From Oscillibacter sp. (lineage in GTDB: Bacteria; Bacillota; Clostridia; Oscillospirales; Oscillospiraceae): 19,156 nucleotides of DNA. The position numbers were made by a program, and so were the translations under genes. Positions within the stretch are counted from its first letter, which is position 1. The number at the start of each line of letters is the position of its first letter. The notes below the pieces were generated by a model. It ran no database searches and was not told the origin of the DNA. It saw only the letters and a list, made by a program, of their open reading frames with translations. This document shows positions 1 through 8,076 of this stretch, piece by piece. The stretch covers positions 1 through 19,156 of the forward strand of contig VSMY01000046.1 in NCBI GenBank assembly GCA_009773995.1. Direction: 5' to 3'.

Positions 1-3000
1 CTCACCGACAAGGACGAGATCCAGTACGAGGAAGCAGTTGCCGTTCTGAACCGTATCGGTGTCATCACCGGTTACGAGGACGGCAGCTTCCGTCCCGAGA
101 CGGAGCTGACCCGCGGCGCGGCCGCCAAGATCATCGTCTCCCTGATGATCGGCCCCGATGCTGCCTCCGCTCTGCCCAACAACGCGAGTCCCTACCCCGA
201 CGTTCCCGCGAGCCACACCTTCGCGGGCGTCATCGGCTACTGCAAGACGGCCGGCTACATCAGCGGCTATGGCGACGGCACCTTCAAGCCCGCCAACCCC
301 CTGACCGGCTATGCCTTTGCGAAGATGCTGCTCGGCGCCGTCGGCTATAAGAGCAACATCGAGGGCTTCGTGGACACCGGCTGGACCATGAACGTGGCCC
401 GGATCGGCAACGTGGCCGGCCTGTTCGACCGTCTGAACTTCGACGGCGCGAAGGCCGTGACCCGTGACGAGGCCTGCCAGCTGGCTCTGAACACCCTGAA
501 GGCCACCATGGTGGACTACGGCAACGCCAACACCGTTGTCAGCTCCTCCGGCGAGGTCCTGACCGTTCAGGGCAGCAAGGCCCAGTATGTCACCAGCAAC
601 AACCGTGACATCAACGCCAACATCAACCGCCGGGTTATCAGCGCGACCAACAACGAGCTGACCCTGGAGTTCGGCGAAGAGCACTTCAAGGACCTGCGCC
701 TGGAGCATGACCGCTTCGATCCCGCTTATGACATCTATGGTCATCCCTCCAACGAGTGGTCCTACAAGAAGGTCACCATCGGCACCTTCCCCCTGAAGGC
801 CGACTTCACCTTCACCAAGCAGATGTCCCACATCGAGGACACCGTGGCTACCAAGGAGAAGGCTCTGGGTCTGCGCGGGTATGATACCTACAGCACCGAC
901 CACAAGACCACCAGCGGTTACAGCACCGTGAACGGCGTGGTCCTGGGCAGCGATCCCTTCAATGACGCTACTCAGATCCACATCAACGGCTGGAACGCCC
1001 GCGTCTACAACGACGATTACAAGCAGGGCGTCAACACCGCCTCCACTAAGCTGTCTGACGGTGAGATCTTCACCTACGACGCTTCCAAGGTTGGCGAGAC
1101 CAACAAGGAAGAGGCCCCCTCTCTGTCCGAGATCGCGGACCTGACCGACAACGGCGTGACCGTTGAGGTCTATGTCTGCCCCGTTGACGCCGACTTCATC
1201 ACCAACGTCGTCGTCATCCGGACCCAGCTGATGGAAGTTGACCGCGTCGCCACCGACTATGTCGAGCTGGACCGCGTGAGCTCCGACAGCAAGGACAAGG
1301 CCCTGACCGAGATTGCCGGTTACAACGACAATGCCCTTCATGCTGAGACCATCAGCGTCAAGGACAACAACTACGACGCCTACAACGTTCTGAAGGAACT
1401 GAAGGCGGGCGACGAAGTTGCGGTTATCCCCTACACCGCCGACGACGGCAAGACCTGGGAAGTTGGCCGGGCTTATGTGCCTGAGACTGTTTCCGGCGTT
1501 CTGACCAACGTCGACATCTACAACACCAAGAGCAAGGCCGACGGCAACGCGATTGCTATCACTGTTGGCGGCACCACCTATCCCATCGCCCAGTGGAACA
1601 AAGATATGCGCGGCATCGACGGCTACAAGATCAAGGCTTCCAAGAAGGACGTCACCCTGTACCTGGATGAGCTGGGCAATGCCCTGCTGGCCAAGGACGT
1701 GGCCGCTTCCGACAACTGGATTGTCGTTGGCGATTACTATCAGGCCGCCGGCACCAATGGCCGTGTGGGCTGGTTCGTCCATGGCTGGACCATCAAGGGC
1801 GACGAGGTCGACCTGGAGCTGGGCACCATCCGCGGCGCGGCTGAGAAGTACGCTCCCGGCGAGCTGGTGCAGTACCGTGTTGCCGAGGCCGGCAACGGCG
1901 AGTATGAGCTCAACAAGCCCAACTACAACGAGCGCTCCATCCTGAAGAACGGCGTCCAGGCCGGTTGGAAGGAGCCCCAGCTGAAGGACGACGGCAAGGT
2001 TACCGGCGAGGGCGTTTACACCATCTCCCAGTTTGCCTTCCAGACCGGCGCTGCCGACAACAAGTACAAGATCCAGAGCCGGAACACCCTGCTGCCCCTG
2101 GACTTCTACAACACCGAGAAGGACAAGGGTGCGGCTTACACTGTGATCGAGGGCGACCGTTACGATTACAGCCAGGCTACCTCTCTGAATGACGTGGTGG
2201 CGAAGGGTCAGATTCTGAGCGCTGCTACCGCCTTCTATGACAAGAAGGACACCTACGGCGTTTCCGACGCTGGCGGTACCGACTCTTACGACCACTGGTT
2301 CTATAAGACCGCTCCTTATGACGGCGTGAAGTTCATCTATGTGGGCTTCGACACCACCAACGGCGAGGTCGAGACCATCAACGTGGTGGACGGCGTTCAG
2401 AACGTCGAGTACAAAGAGCTGCTCCAGATCAACCGCTGGTGGAGGAACGTGGGCACCAACGACCTGGGCACGTTCGTTGCCAGCCCCGCCGAGGCCTATG
2501 TCGACAAGAACGGCAAGGTCAAGGCCGTGGTCATCAAGTCCGACTCTGCTGAGGCGAACCTGAAGGATCTGATGATCATCACCGACAACAAGGGCGCCAA
2601 CACCTCCGTCAAGGGCGGTGCTGAGGCTCCCACCTCCGGCACGTATTACACCCGTCAGTATGTCTCCGGCGAGGACGGCTTCAAGGAAGAGAAGACCGGC
2701 TACTTCGACAAGGCCCTCAGCGTGGGCACCGTCGTGACCGGCCGCCTGGGCGCCGACAACATCATCAAGGCCCGGACCTTCCACGCCACCGAGTACACCA
2801 ACCGCAACCCCGACGGCATCTATGTCAAGGGCATTGCGCCTCTGTACACGCTGGAGAACAAGAAGGCCGACAACGCGTTCTATGTTGGGCCTCTGGCCAC
2901 TACTAACGACGCCACCGTCACGAACCCCGAGGTCCGCAAGCTGGGCACCGGCGTTAACGGCGACGCGCTTCTGAACGAGGCCGCCTGCGATATCCTGAGC

Positions 3001-5004
3001 GGCAAGGACGTTCTGGGCGTCAACGACAACACTCCCAAGAAGGGCCTGATCAAGGTCGACAGCACCACCCAGTTCATCGACCTGCGCGACGGCCGTCCCG
3101 GCGACATCGACGAGATTGGCGACCTGTTCGATCTCGACAACAACAAGGACATCGAGCTCAAGATCATTCTGAACGGCAACAGCAGCAGCGACGGCTTCCG
3201 TCATGCCTATGCCATCATGATTCTTGAGGCCGGCGAGGGTCCCGACAACGCGAAGGCTCCCACCGTGGCCGTTCTGGGCAAGGTCGGCACGCAGGCTTCC
3301 ACGAACCCTGTTAAGGGCGACGGCAAGACCCTGGCTACCGCCTATGAGTTCACCGTGGACGAGGGCACCGAGATCAAGCTGACCGCTCTCGTGAGCAACA
3401 TCACCGGCGTTGAGAAGGACGCCAAGTGGACCGAGACCGCTACCGGCGCTGTGATTTCCACCACGAAGGAAGCCACCGTGACCGCTCCCGCCAGCGTGAA
3501 GTTCGAGGTGACCAACCGCGACACCAGCGTGGCGGACAAGGTTGAGACCACCACGACCGTCTACGTCAAGGTCGGCGCTGCCGCGACGGCTCCCACCAAG
3601 ACCCTGACCCTGGCTGGCGCTCTGCTGGTTGCTCCCGGCTCCAAGAACGCCAACGTTGGCAAGCCCAACGGCACGGTCAATGTCTACGTTGGTGTTGACG
3701 CTAAGACCAGCTCCAACGTTGCGATGAAGATGCTGCCCGGCGGCGAGGTTGCTACCGCTACCTATCAGGTTCCCGCGGGCGCGACCGTTACCATCAGCAG
3801 CGGCGCGTTTGCCTCTGCTAACAAGACCATTCCTGTCACGGCCGACGACGGCACGACCGTTGTGAATGTCAGCCTGGTTGACAACAGCAATACCGATACT
3901 ATCACCTTCAAGATGCCCGAGGCCAACCTGACCTTGAACATGAAGGAAGCTGATAAGTTCGTGACTGCCGACGGCTCCGACAACAGCTCTCAGGTCTACA
4001 CCCTGAAGAGCTCCGGCGGTGTGACCGGCACCTTCAAGGACGGCACCACCAACGAGGAGAAGACCCTGGCCGCCAACGGCGAGATCACCATCGAGCACAA
4101 CGGTGTGTTCACCGTAAGCGAGACCGGTACGGGCAATGCGGTTCTGAACAACGCGAGAACCAAGACCGGCTCTGCCGACGCGGTTAAGGGCGGCACCATC
4201 AACCTCACCGCTGGCAACATCACCCTGTACTCCGCCAGCAAGGTTACTCCCGCTGGTACTAGCGTTACCCTCTCTGGCGCGAACAACATCTCCGTTAGTG
4301 CGAACACGGCTACCTACGTTGAGGCCGGTGTGGCGCTGACCATTGCCAAGGGCAGCTTCGACGGCGTCCTGGTTGGCGACGCCGACGCGAAGAGCGGCGA
4401 CGCTGCGGCGCTGACGCTCACCCTGGGCGAGAAGGACATGTTTGTCTCCGGCGCTTGGAAGGTTGAGCTGCTGAGCAGCGACATCACCGCCAAGGACGGC
4501 GACGGTAATGAACTTGCTTCCGGCAAGCTCGTGAAGGGTGCCACCGGCCTCACCCTGGTTCCGAAGGATGCCAACTATGTGGCCGTTGAGCTGACCACCG
4601 GCACCGAGACGGTCGCGGCGGGCGTTGCCAACGCTGTTGCCAGCGTCACGGCGGCTAAGAAGTACGATGCTTTCACCAAGGTGACTGTGTCTGCCGATAT
4701 CCAGAAGGTCAGCCTGGCGAGCCCCTACGGCAAGCCCATGAATCCTGAGCTTGCGCAGTCTGCCATCGCTACCAACGGCGTTGGCGTTAAGGCTGGCACG
4801 AGCATCTTTGTCACCGGTAAGGCTACGCCTGCGGCGAAGGACATCATCAAGTTCAACTCCTTCGAGGGAACTGGTGAGAGCGCTACCGACGACATCAACG
4901 TTACTGAGAGCATCGCCGCTCCGGACACCTCTGCGGCTCCGACCGCCATTGTGGTTATCGGGTCCAAGACGGTTGCTCTGAGCGAGGGTCAGCCTACTCC
5001 CTGA
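1..5004 (+). CDS. SLH-domain surface (S-layer-like) protein, 5' end outside window
   Basis: The reading frame is open from base 1 to the TGA at 5002-5004 (1667 residues visible), so the true start and signal peptide lie to the left. The first 50 codons form an SLH repeat (GVITGYEDGSFRPE, then TRGAAAKIIVSLM). A second covers about 193-348 (YPDVPASHTFAGVIGYC, ISGYGDGTFKPANPLT), and a degenerate third about 391-507. SLH modules bind pyruvylated cell-wall polysaccharide, so this is an exported, wall-attached protein. The rest is acidic, rich in Asp, Asn, Gly, Thr and Val, and looks beta-structured. An Ig-like stretch lies near 3240-3580, and Thr/Ala/Val-rich repeats run to the end. I see no LPXTG or C-terminal membrane anchor. 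Codon choice is very biased (GGC, AAG, GAC, CTG), as in an abundant protein. Whether it is the main S-layer subunit or an accessory surface protein cannot be told. Confidence 0.88.
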   Translation, partial: LTDKDEIQYEEAVAVLNRIGVITGYEDGSFRPETELTRGAAAKIIVSLMIGPDAASALPNNASPYPDVPASHTFAGVIGYCKTAGYISGYGDGTFKPANPLTGYAFAKMLLGAVGYKSNIEGFVDTGWTMNVARIGNVAGLFDRLNFDGAKAVTRDEACQLALNTLKATMVDYGNANTVVSSSGEVLTVQGSKAQYVTSNNRDINANINRRVISATNNELTLEFGEEHFKDLRLEHDRFDPAYDIYGHPSNEWSYKKVTIGTFPLKADFTFTKQMSHIEDTVATKEKALGLRGYDTYSTDHKTTSGYSTVNGVVLGSDPFNDATQIHINGWNARVYNDDYKQGVNTASTKLSDGEIFTYDASKVGETNKEEAPSLSEIADLTDNGVTVEVYVCPVDADFITNVVVIRTQLMEVDRVATDYVELDRVSSDSKDKALTEIAGYNDNALHAETISVKDNNYDAYNVLKELKAGDEVAVIPYTADDGKTWEVGRAYVPETVSGVLTNVDIYNTKSKADGNAIAITVGGTTYPIAQWNKDMRGIDGYKIKASKKDVTLYLDELGNALLAKDVAASDNWIVVGDYYQAAGTNGRVGWFVHGWTIKGDEVDLELGTIRGAAEKYAPGELVQYRVAEAGNGEYELNKPNYNERSILKNGVQAGWKEPQLKDDGKVTGEGVYTISQFAFQTGAADNKYKIQSRNTLLPLDFYNTEKDKGAAYTVIEGDRYDYSQATSLNDVVAKGQILSAATAFYDKKDTYGVSDAGGTDSYDHWFYKTAPYDGVKFIYVGFDTTNGEVETINVVDGVQNVEYKELLQINRWWRNVGTNDLGTFVASPAEAYVDKNGKVKAVVIKSDSAEANLKDLMIITDNKGANTSVKGGAEAPTSGTYYTRQYVSGEDGFKEEKTGYFDKALSVGTVVTGRLGADNIIKARTFHATEYTNRNPDGIYVKGIAPLYTLENKKADNAFYVGPLATTNDATVTNPEVRKLGTGVNGDALLNEAACDILSGKDVLGVNDNTPKKGLIKVDSTTQFIDLRDGRPGDIDEIGDLFDLDNNKDIELKIILNGNSSSDGFRHAYAIMILEAGEGPDNAKAPTVAVLGKVGTQASTNPVKGDGKTLATAYEFTVDEGTEIKLTALVSNITGVEKDAKWTETATGAVISTTKEATVTAPASVKFEVTNRDTSVADKVETTTTVYVKVGAAATAPTKTLTLAGALLVAPGSKNANVGKPNGTVNVYVGVDAKTSSNVAMKMLPGGEVATATYQVPAGATVTISSGAFASANKTIPVTADDGTTVVNVSLVDNSNTDTITFKMPEANLTLNMKEADKFVTADGSDNSSQVYTLKSSGGVTGTFKDGTTNEEKTLAANGEITIEHNGVFTVSETGTGNAVLNNARTKTGSADAVKGGTINLTAGNITLYSASKVTPAGTSVTLSGANNISVSANTATYVEAGVALTIAKGSFDGVLVGDADAKSGDAAALTLTLGEKDMFVSGAWKVELLSSDITAKDGDGNELASGKLVKGATGLTLVPKDANYVAVELTTGTETVAAGVANAVASVTAAKKYDAFTKVTVSADIQKVSLASPYGKPMNPELAQSAIATNGVGVKAGTSIFVTGKATPAAKDIIKFNSFEGTGESATDDINVTESIAAPDTSAAPTAIVVIGSKTVALSEGQPTP

Positions 5005-5050
5005 TTCTTTCGATGTCTCACAAATAGTTTACCACGTGTAAGCTAAGAAA

Positions 5051-5079
5051 GCGCCCCGGCTTCGGCCGGGGCGCTTTTT
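5051..5079 (+). terminator. Strong intrinsic terminator, probably bidirectional
   Basis: A perfect 10-bp stem (GCGCCCCGGC, 5051-5060, with GCCGGGGCGC, 5065-5074) is closed by a TTCG tetraloop and followed by five T. An A-rich run lies just upstream, so the element can also end the converging minus-strand gene whose stop is at 5085. Confidence 0.95.
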
Positions 5080-5084
5080 GCCGC

Positions 5085-5672
5085 TCAAAGGAACGCTACG
5101 CAGAAATCGGAAAAGTCAATGCCGCCCGTTCCGGCGGGCTGGGTCAGCTCAAACACCAGCTTCTGGGTAGCGGTATAAGGCCCGGTCCAGCGGTAGGCGT
5201 GAAGCGCGGAGAAACCGCCCTTCCCGGTGATGTCGAAGCTGTTGGTGTACAGGTGGGTCATGGGAGTCCCATTCATCGTTGGCGTAACGCTCCCGCCCAG
5301 ACTGTGATACCAGAGGTAGATTTCTTCCCAGGGCTCCTGGAGCTTGGGTTCCAGGGGGACGGTCACGGTTCCGGAGGTGGCGGGGGCCATCAGGGTGACC
5401 CTGCCGTTGCTGATGGACGCGCCGCCGGAGAGGGTACAGGAGTTCGGCACGGTGAAGCCGTCGTAAATGACGAAGCGGCGGGAGACGGCCTTGTCGTGGT
5501 GCCCGATGGCGGCAATGCTGAGCTGGCCCACCTGAAAGGCGAGGTCCGCAACATTTCTCCGCAGCCGGGCCAGCTCGGCGGCGATCTTGGCGTTGTCGGC
5601 GTTGAAGTCCTCCATGCGGATCCGGTCGGAGAGCTCCCATTGGTTGAGATGGCAGTAGTCTGTTTTTTTCAT
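5085..5672 (-). CDS. Phage-tail-like small protein, hypothetical
   Basis: This encodes 195 residues. I chose the ATG at 5672 because AAGGAGGA (5681-5688) lies 8 nt upstream; an in-frame extension to 5714 has no ribosome binding site of its own. The N-terminus (LNQWELSDRIRMEDFNADN) resembles, from memory, the start of tail or appendage proteins in Firmicute prophages. A short coiled coil follows (about residues 21-50), then a Gly/Ser/Thr-rich, beta-looking domain with aromatic residues (about 65-195). I see no signal peptide or membrane segment. No other phage genes flank it, so it is either a domesticated remnant or part of a widespread non-phage family. It converges on the surface-protein gene and shares its terminator. 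A TATAAG hexamer at 5698-5703 on the minus strand could be a -10 box, but I found no convincing -35. Function unknown. Confidence 0.75.
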   Translation of the reverse strand: MKKTDYCHLNQWELSDRIRMEDFNADNAKIAAELARLRRNVADLAFQVGQLSIAAIGHHDKAVSRRFVIYDGFTVPNSCTLSGGASISNGRVTLMAPATSGTVTVPLEPKLQEPWEEIYLWYHSLGGSVTPTMNGTPMTHLYTNSFDITGKGGFSALHAYRWTGPYTATQKLVFELTQPAGTGGIDFSDFCVAFL

Positions 5673-5752
5673 ATTGCAAATCCTCCTTGTGTTTAGACTT
5701 ATAAGAGGGCACACCGGGGGAGGAGTTGCACGGAAAAGGGCAGCCGGGGCAT

Positions 5753-5783
5753 AAAAAAACCGTCCGGCCTTTGGCCGGGCGGC
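5753..5783 (-). terminator. Intrinsic terminator of the three-gene minus operon
   Basis: On the minus strand a 10-bp stem with one G-T pair (5760-5769 with 5773-5782, loop of three) is followed by seven T (5753-5759). It begins only a few bases after the stop codon at 5787-5789 and separates the operon from the gene at 5085-5672. Confidence 0.9.
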
Positions 5784-5786
5784 TTT

Positions 5787-6554
5787 TCAGTCCTTTGGCA
5801 GGGAGCGCCGCAGAATGTCGACGGTATGCTCCTCGATTTGATAAAGCTGCATGGCAAACAGAAACATATCCAGGTTCTGGTTGGACATGTCTGTCCGAGC
5901 CAGGCCGATGATGATGTTTACGTCGAAGCTGTCACCCCGGGAGGGCTGGCGGCGGACATAGGGAGCCAGGTGCCCCATTCGGTTCAGGGCCCTGGCGAGA
6001 AGGCGGCTTTCATCCCGCTCTTTCAGTTCCTGCGGCGTCGGATGTTCCAGAGGCCTTACGCCGGAGTCCGACTCCTGCAGACCCGCGTTGACCAGCAAAT
6101 CCCGCATCAGGGTTAAGTAAACCAGCTGGAGGCTGGCGTAATAAGCCAGCTTATAGTTGACGTAGACGTTTCCAACGGCCCAGCGGTTAAACCAGACGCG
6201 ATCCCTGTAAGGCCCTGGATTCTTTCTCTCTGCGTACTCCAATGCCTTGTTGAGATTGAACTGAAAGCCTTTGGTGGAAATCAGCGCCGCGCAAAGGACG
6301 GCCGCGATTTTCCTTCCGTCCAGCAGCTCGTCGGGGGCGCGGTGGTTGGAAGGACCGTAGCAGATGTCTTTGAGCTGCGCCCGAAGGCGGCAGTATTCTT
6401 CGTGAAGCGCGGGCTTCCATTCCTCGGAAGACCTGGGATACAGCCCGCAGTGCTCCACGAAATCCGGGTCGCACTCGTCCATGACGGTCTGTGACACCGG
6501 CAGTATGACGTCATACCAGATATAGTCAAAAGAAGACCAATCTTTAGGTAACAT
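5787..6554 (-). CDS. Unrecognised helical protein, last gene of three-gene operon
   Basis: This encodes 255 residues of no family I can name. It is charged and predicted mostly alpha-helical, with no clear signal peptide or membrane segment; the most hydrophobic stretch is around residues 129-154. Features to search with are an LDGRKIAAVL segment at 78-87, a Trp/Tyr-rich middle (WFNRWAVGNVYVNYK, about 121-135) and a helical C-terminus (about 225-250). The Asp-x-x-Lys followed by hydrophobic and Ala residues vaguely recalls uncharacterised Firmicute proteins, but I cannot place it. The ATG at 6554 overlaps the end of the upstream gene by 11 nt and has AGGGGG about 8 nt upstream, so translation is probably coupled. 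Position suggests it works with the two membrane proteins before it, perhaps as their cytoplasmic partner. Confidence 0.8.
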   Translation of the reverse strand: MLPKDWSSFDYIWYDVILPVSQTVMDECDPDFVEHCGLYPRSSEEWKPALHEEYCRLRAQLKDICYGPSNHRAPDELLDGRKIAAVLCAALISTKGFQFNLNKALEYAERKNPGPYRDRVWFNRWAVGNVYVNYKLAYYASLQLVYLTLMRDLLVNAGLQESDSGVRPLEHPTPQELKERDESRLLARALNRMGHLAPYVRRQPSRGDSFDVNIIIGLARTDMSNQNLDMFLFAMQLYQIEEHTVDILRRSLPKD

Positions 6555-6825
6555 CCATATAGCCCCCTATATCAGCTTTCAGATCCTCTTCCAGGAGCTT
6601 GCTGACCTGGGGGCGGTGAAGGCTGGCGAGGACGTGTCCCATGGGGTCGTAGCTGTTGTTTGTGCTGAAAAGACCCATGATGCTCGCGCAGGCGTAGTCG
6701 TCGCCGTCGGGGACCGGGGCGGAGGAGGAATCCTCCGCGGAGGCTTCGGAGTTCCGCCGCCGGATAGAGCTGTAAACACCCAGCACCATCAGGAAGCAGC
6801 CGAAGATCCAGAAGAAATCTGTCAT
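6544..6825 (-). CDS. Small single-helix membrane protein, middle gene of operon
   Basis: This encodes 93 residues. The first 20 form one hydrophobic helix (FFWIFGCFLMVLGVY), followed by an Arg-rich stretch (residues 22-24). That pattern suggests an N-terminal anchor with the rest of the chain on the cytoplasmic side. A Ser/Ala/Asp-rich linker (about 26-43) leads to a small C-terminal region containing MGLFSTNNSYDPMGHVLASL and a helix to the end. It might be read as a signal peptide, but I see no cleavage site or lipobox. AAGGTGG sits about 10 nt before the ATG. It starts 33 nt after the upstream membrane-protein gene and overlaps the downstream gene by 11 nt. No known family recognised. Confidence 0.75.
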   Translation of the reverse strand: MTDFFWIFGCFLMVLGVYSSIRRRNSEASAEDSSSAPVPDGDDYACASIMGLFSTNNSYDPMGHVLASLHRPQVSKLLEEDLKADIGGYMDVT

Positions 6826-6858
6826 TGAAAAGTACCACCTTTCTTTTAAGTTACGAGA

Positions 6859-7548
6859 TTAGGGGAGGGCGCCGTCCTGAGCGAGGGCGGCCTCCTGGCC
6901 CGAAGGGGGCGATCCGTCATCAGGCGAAGAGGGCGATCCGCTATGGGACGAGGCGGACGCGCCGCCGTCCTCCGGGGGAGGACCCTTATGCGTTAAACCT
7001 TTCTTGCCGCCTGCGATCACCATCGGGTCCAAAAAGAGGGGACCGTTAATCTCCGCCTCCTGGGCCTTAGTATGCCATCGCCCAATCTGGGAGATGGAAG
7101 ACAGACCCAGCGTTACGATAACGGCTGAGCCGAGGTAGACGAATACGTTCAGCCAAGGGGAGGAGTAGAGGCTCAAAAGCACGTAACCAAGCGGGTAGAC
7201 CATCGTCAGAACCAGCAGCGCCACATTTTGGCCGGAATGCTCAATCTTGTTCTTGGAAACGACGTCGTAGTTTTGAATAAAGGTGCTCAGGCCCATGGTA
7301 ATCGCCGTGGGCAGGACGCTGGCGCAGAGCGTCTGCGAGAAAGCCGCTTGGTCGAACTCTACCGGAAATTTTTCCTGGGAGAGGGCGCTCATGATAAAAG
7401 ACAGGGGAATGGATATGAGAAATGTGATGAAATACAGCGCCAAGTTTTGACCCAGCGGGTCGGTCAGCCCTTTATCCCATCGCCGCTTCAGCCAGCCAGG
7501 CATCATCGTCTTGTCTTCCTGTTGCTGTGTCGACCGTTTGGAAGTCAT
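6859..7548 (-). CDS. Four-helix membrane protein with disordered tail, first gene of operon
   Basis: This encodes 229 residues. Four hydrophobic segments are visible at about 35-56, 70-90, 108-128 and 132-152, with a basic N-terminus (LKRRWDKG). The last 45 residues are rich in Gly, Ser, Pro and Asp and look disordered. I recognise no transporter or enzyme motif. Start choice is uncertain: the ATG at 7548 has only a weak purine-rich stretch upstream, whereas an in-frame ATG at 7506 (residue 15, followed by another Met) has AGGAAG 8 nt upstream and would give a 215-residue protein. It leads the operon whose promoter lies about 320 nt upstream. Function unknown; with a second small membrane protein and a soluble partner behind it, a membrane complex is plausible. 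Confidence 0.78.
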   Translation of the reverse strand: MTSKRSTQQQEDKTMMPGWLKRRWDKGLTDPLGQNLALYFITFLISIPLSFIMSALSQEKFPVEFDQAAFSQTLCASVLPTAITMGLSTFIQNYDVVSKNKIEHSGQNVALLVLTMVYPLGYVLLSLYSSPWLNVFVYLGSAVIVTLGLSSISQIGRWHTKAQEAEINGPLFLDPMVIAGGKKGLTHKGPPPEDGGASASSHSGSPSSPDDGSPPSGQEAALAQDGALP

Positions 7549-7627
7549 CTCTCTGTCTCACTCTTTTCCGTTGTAGGTATGTGTTTGCAGGGTGCGCCCG
7601 GCGCGCTCCTATGAAGCGGGGAGGGCC

Positions 7628-7663
7628 GGAAAATTGCACGGGGACATCCCCCGAGACTCCGGC
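7628..7663 (-). other. Two-tier hairpin in the leader of the unknown operon
   Basis: The arms GCCGGA/TCCGGC (7625-7630 with 7658-7663) enclose an inner CGGGG/CCCCG stem (7639-7643 with 7649-7653). On the minus strand the T-run (7664-7669) comes before rather than after the stem, so it is not an intrinsic terminator in that direction. It may shape the leader RNA. Confidence 0.45.
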
Positions 7664-7754
7664 AAAAAAGACTCCGCCCAGGCCACGATGCACAAAAGCG
7701 CAAAATATCCCCTTGAATAAGGTGCATACAGCAATATCCGGTTCCCCCAAAGGG

Positions 7755-7786
7755 AAAAAGACCCCGCAATGCCAGGGGCTTGCGGG
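7755..7786 (-). terminator. Intrinsic terminator inside the leader of the unknown operon
   Basis: On the minus strand CCCGCAA (7786-7780) pairs with TTGCGGG (7769-7763) across a 10-nt loop and is followed by GTC and five T (7759-7755). It lies about 75-105 nt after the predicted transcription start and more than 200 nt before the first gene. It therefore either ends a small RNA or works as an attenuator. Confidence 0.7.
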
Positions 7787-7797
7787 TAACTGCCGAC

Positions 7798-7827
7798 AGA
7801 ATAGCATAACAGCGGGGATGCTGTCAA
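7798..7827 (-). promoter_or_regulatory. Possible second promoter inside the leader
   Basis: A perfect TTGACA (7827-7822, minus strand) lies 18 bp before TATTCT (7803-7798), which matches the -10 consensus in only four of six positions. Transcripts from here would still meet the terminator at 7755-7786. Weak evidence. Confidence 0.3.
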
Positions 7828-7866
7828 CCCCTTTTTCCTTGTCGGACATCATAAGGATGCCCTACT

Positions 7867-7895
7867 ATTATACGGGAATCCGGCAAATCTGTCAA
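7867..7895 (-). promoter_or_regulatory. Consensus sigma-A promoter for the unknown operon or its leader RNA
   Basis: On the minus strand TTGACA (7895-7890) and TATAAT (7872-7867) are separated by exactly 17 bp. An A/T-rich stretch just upstream (about 7896-7920) could act as an UP element. Both hexamers are perfect, so the promoter should be strong. The expected start is about 7860. Confidence 0.85.
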
Positions 7896-8012
7896 CCTGA
7901 AAAACGTACAAAATTACAAGGAAAAGTACTATGTTGCTAAAGGAGCCTGTCGCGCCGTTTCCGCCTTACAGAAACTTCCCATTTAGGCAGAGAATCCTTG
8001 TGCATTCCGCCT

Positions 8013-8030
8013 ATTGAATAAATATTCATA
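8013..8030 (+). promoter_or_regulatory. ARG box: ArgR operator over the argG promoter
   Basis: The 18 bp ATTGAATAAATATTCATA fit the known ARG box consensus (TGAAT, four A/T, ATTCA, with flanks) at every defined position and are nearly palindromic. The site covers the -35 element and half the spacer of the argG promoter, so bound arginine-ArgR should block RNA polymerase. argR itself is not in the window. Confidence 0.92.
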
Positions 8031-8043
8031 TGAGCTGTATAAT
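8014..8043 (+). promoter_or_regulatory. argG operon promoter
   Basis: A perfect TATAAT (8038-8043) lies 18 bp after TTGAAT (8014-8019), a four-of-six -35 match that is part of the ARG box. Transcription should start near 8050, leaving a 5' UTR of about 27 nt with no room for a riboswitch or T-box. Control is therefore probably at initiation. Confidence 0.85.
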
Positions 8044-8076
8044 TTCGGTATCATTAAACATAACGGAGGCGTAGCC

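Larger units (their letters stand above)
7755..7860 (-). ncRNA. Candidate small structured RNA or attenuator leader, about 105 nt
   Basis: The RNA would start near 7860, 7 nt past a consensus promoter, and end at the terminator at 7755. Within it ACAGC pairs with GCTGT around an ATCCCC loop, and an outer CCGACA/TGTCGG pair can enclose that hairpin. It matches no riboswitch or sRNA I know. An open frame starting with two ATGs at 7852 exists but has no good ribosome binding site and unconvincing composition. Confidence 0.4.

Noticed and set aside
7472..7852. A 126-codon frame on the minus strand in the unknown operon's leader
   Set aside because: It overlaps the first operon gene in another frame, crosses a terminator hairpin, has a weak ribosome binding site and shows no domain-like composition.
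7527..7940. A 137-codon plus-strand frame before argG
   Set aside because: It is antisense to a strong promoter and leader hairpins, has no ribosome binding site and has unconvincing composition.
8014..8076. TTG start 21 codons upstream for argG
   Set aside because: It falls in the -35/ARG box and before the predicted transcription start; the ATG at 8077 has a good ribosome binding site.
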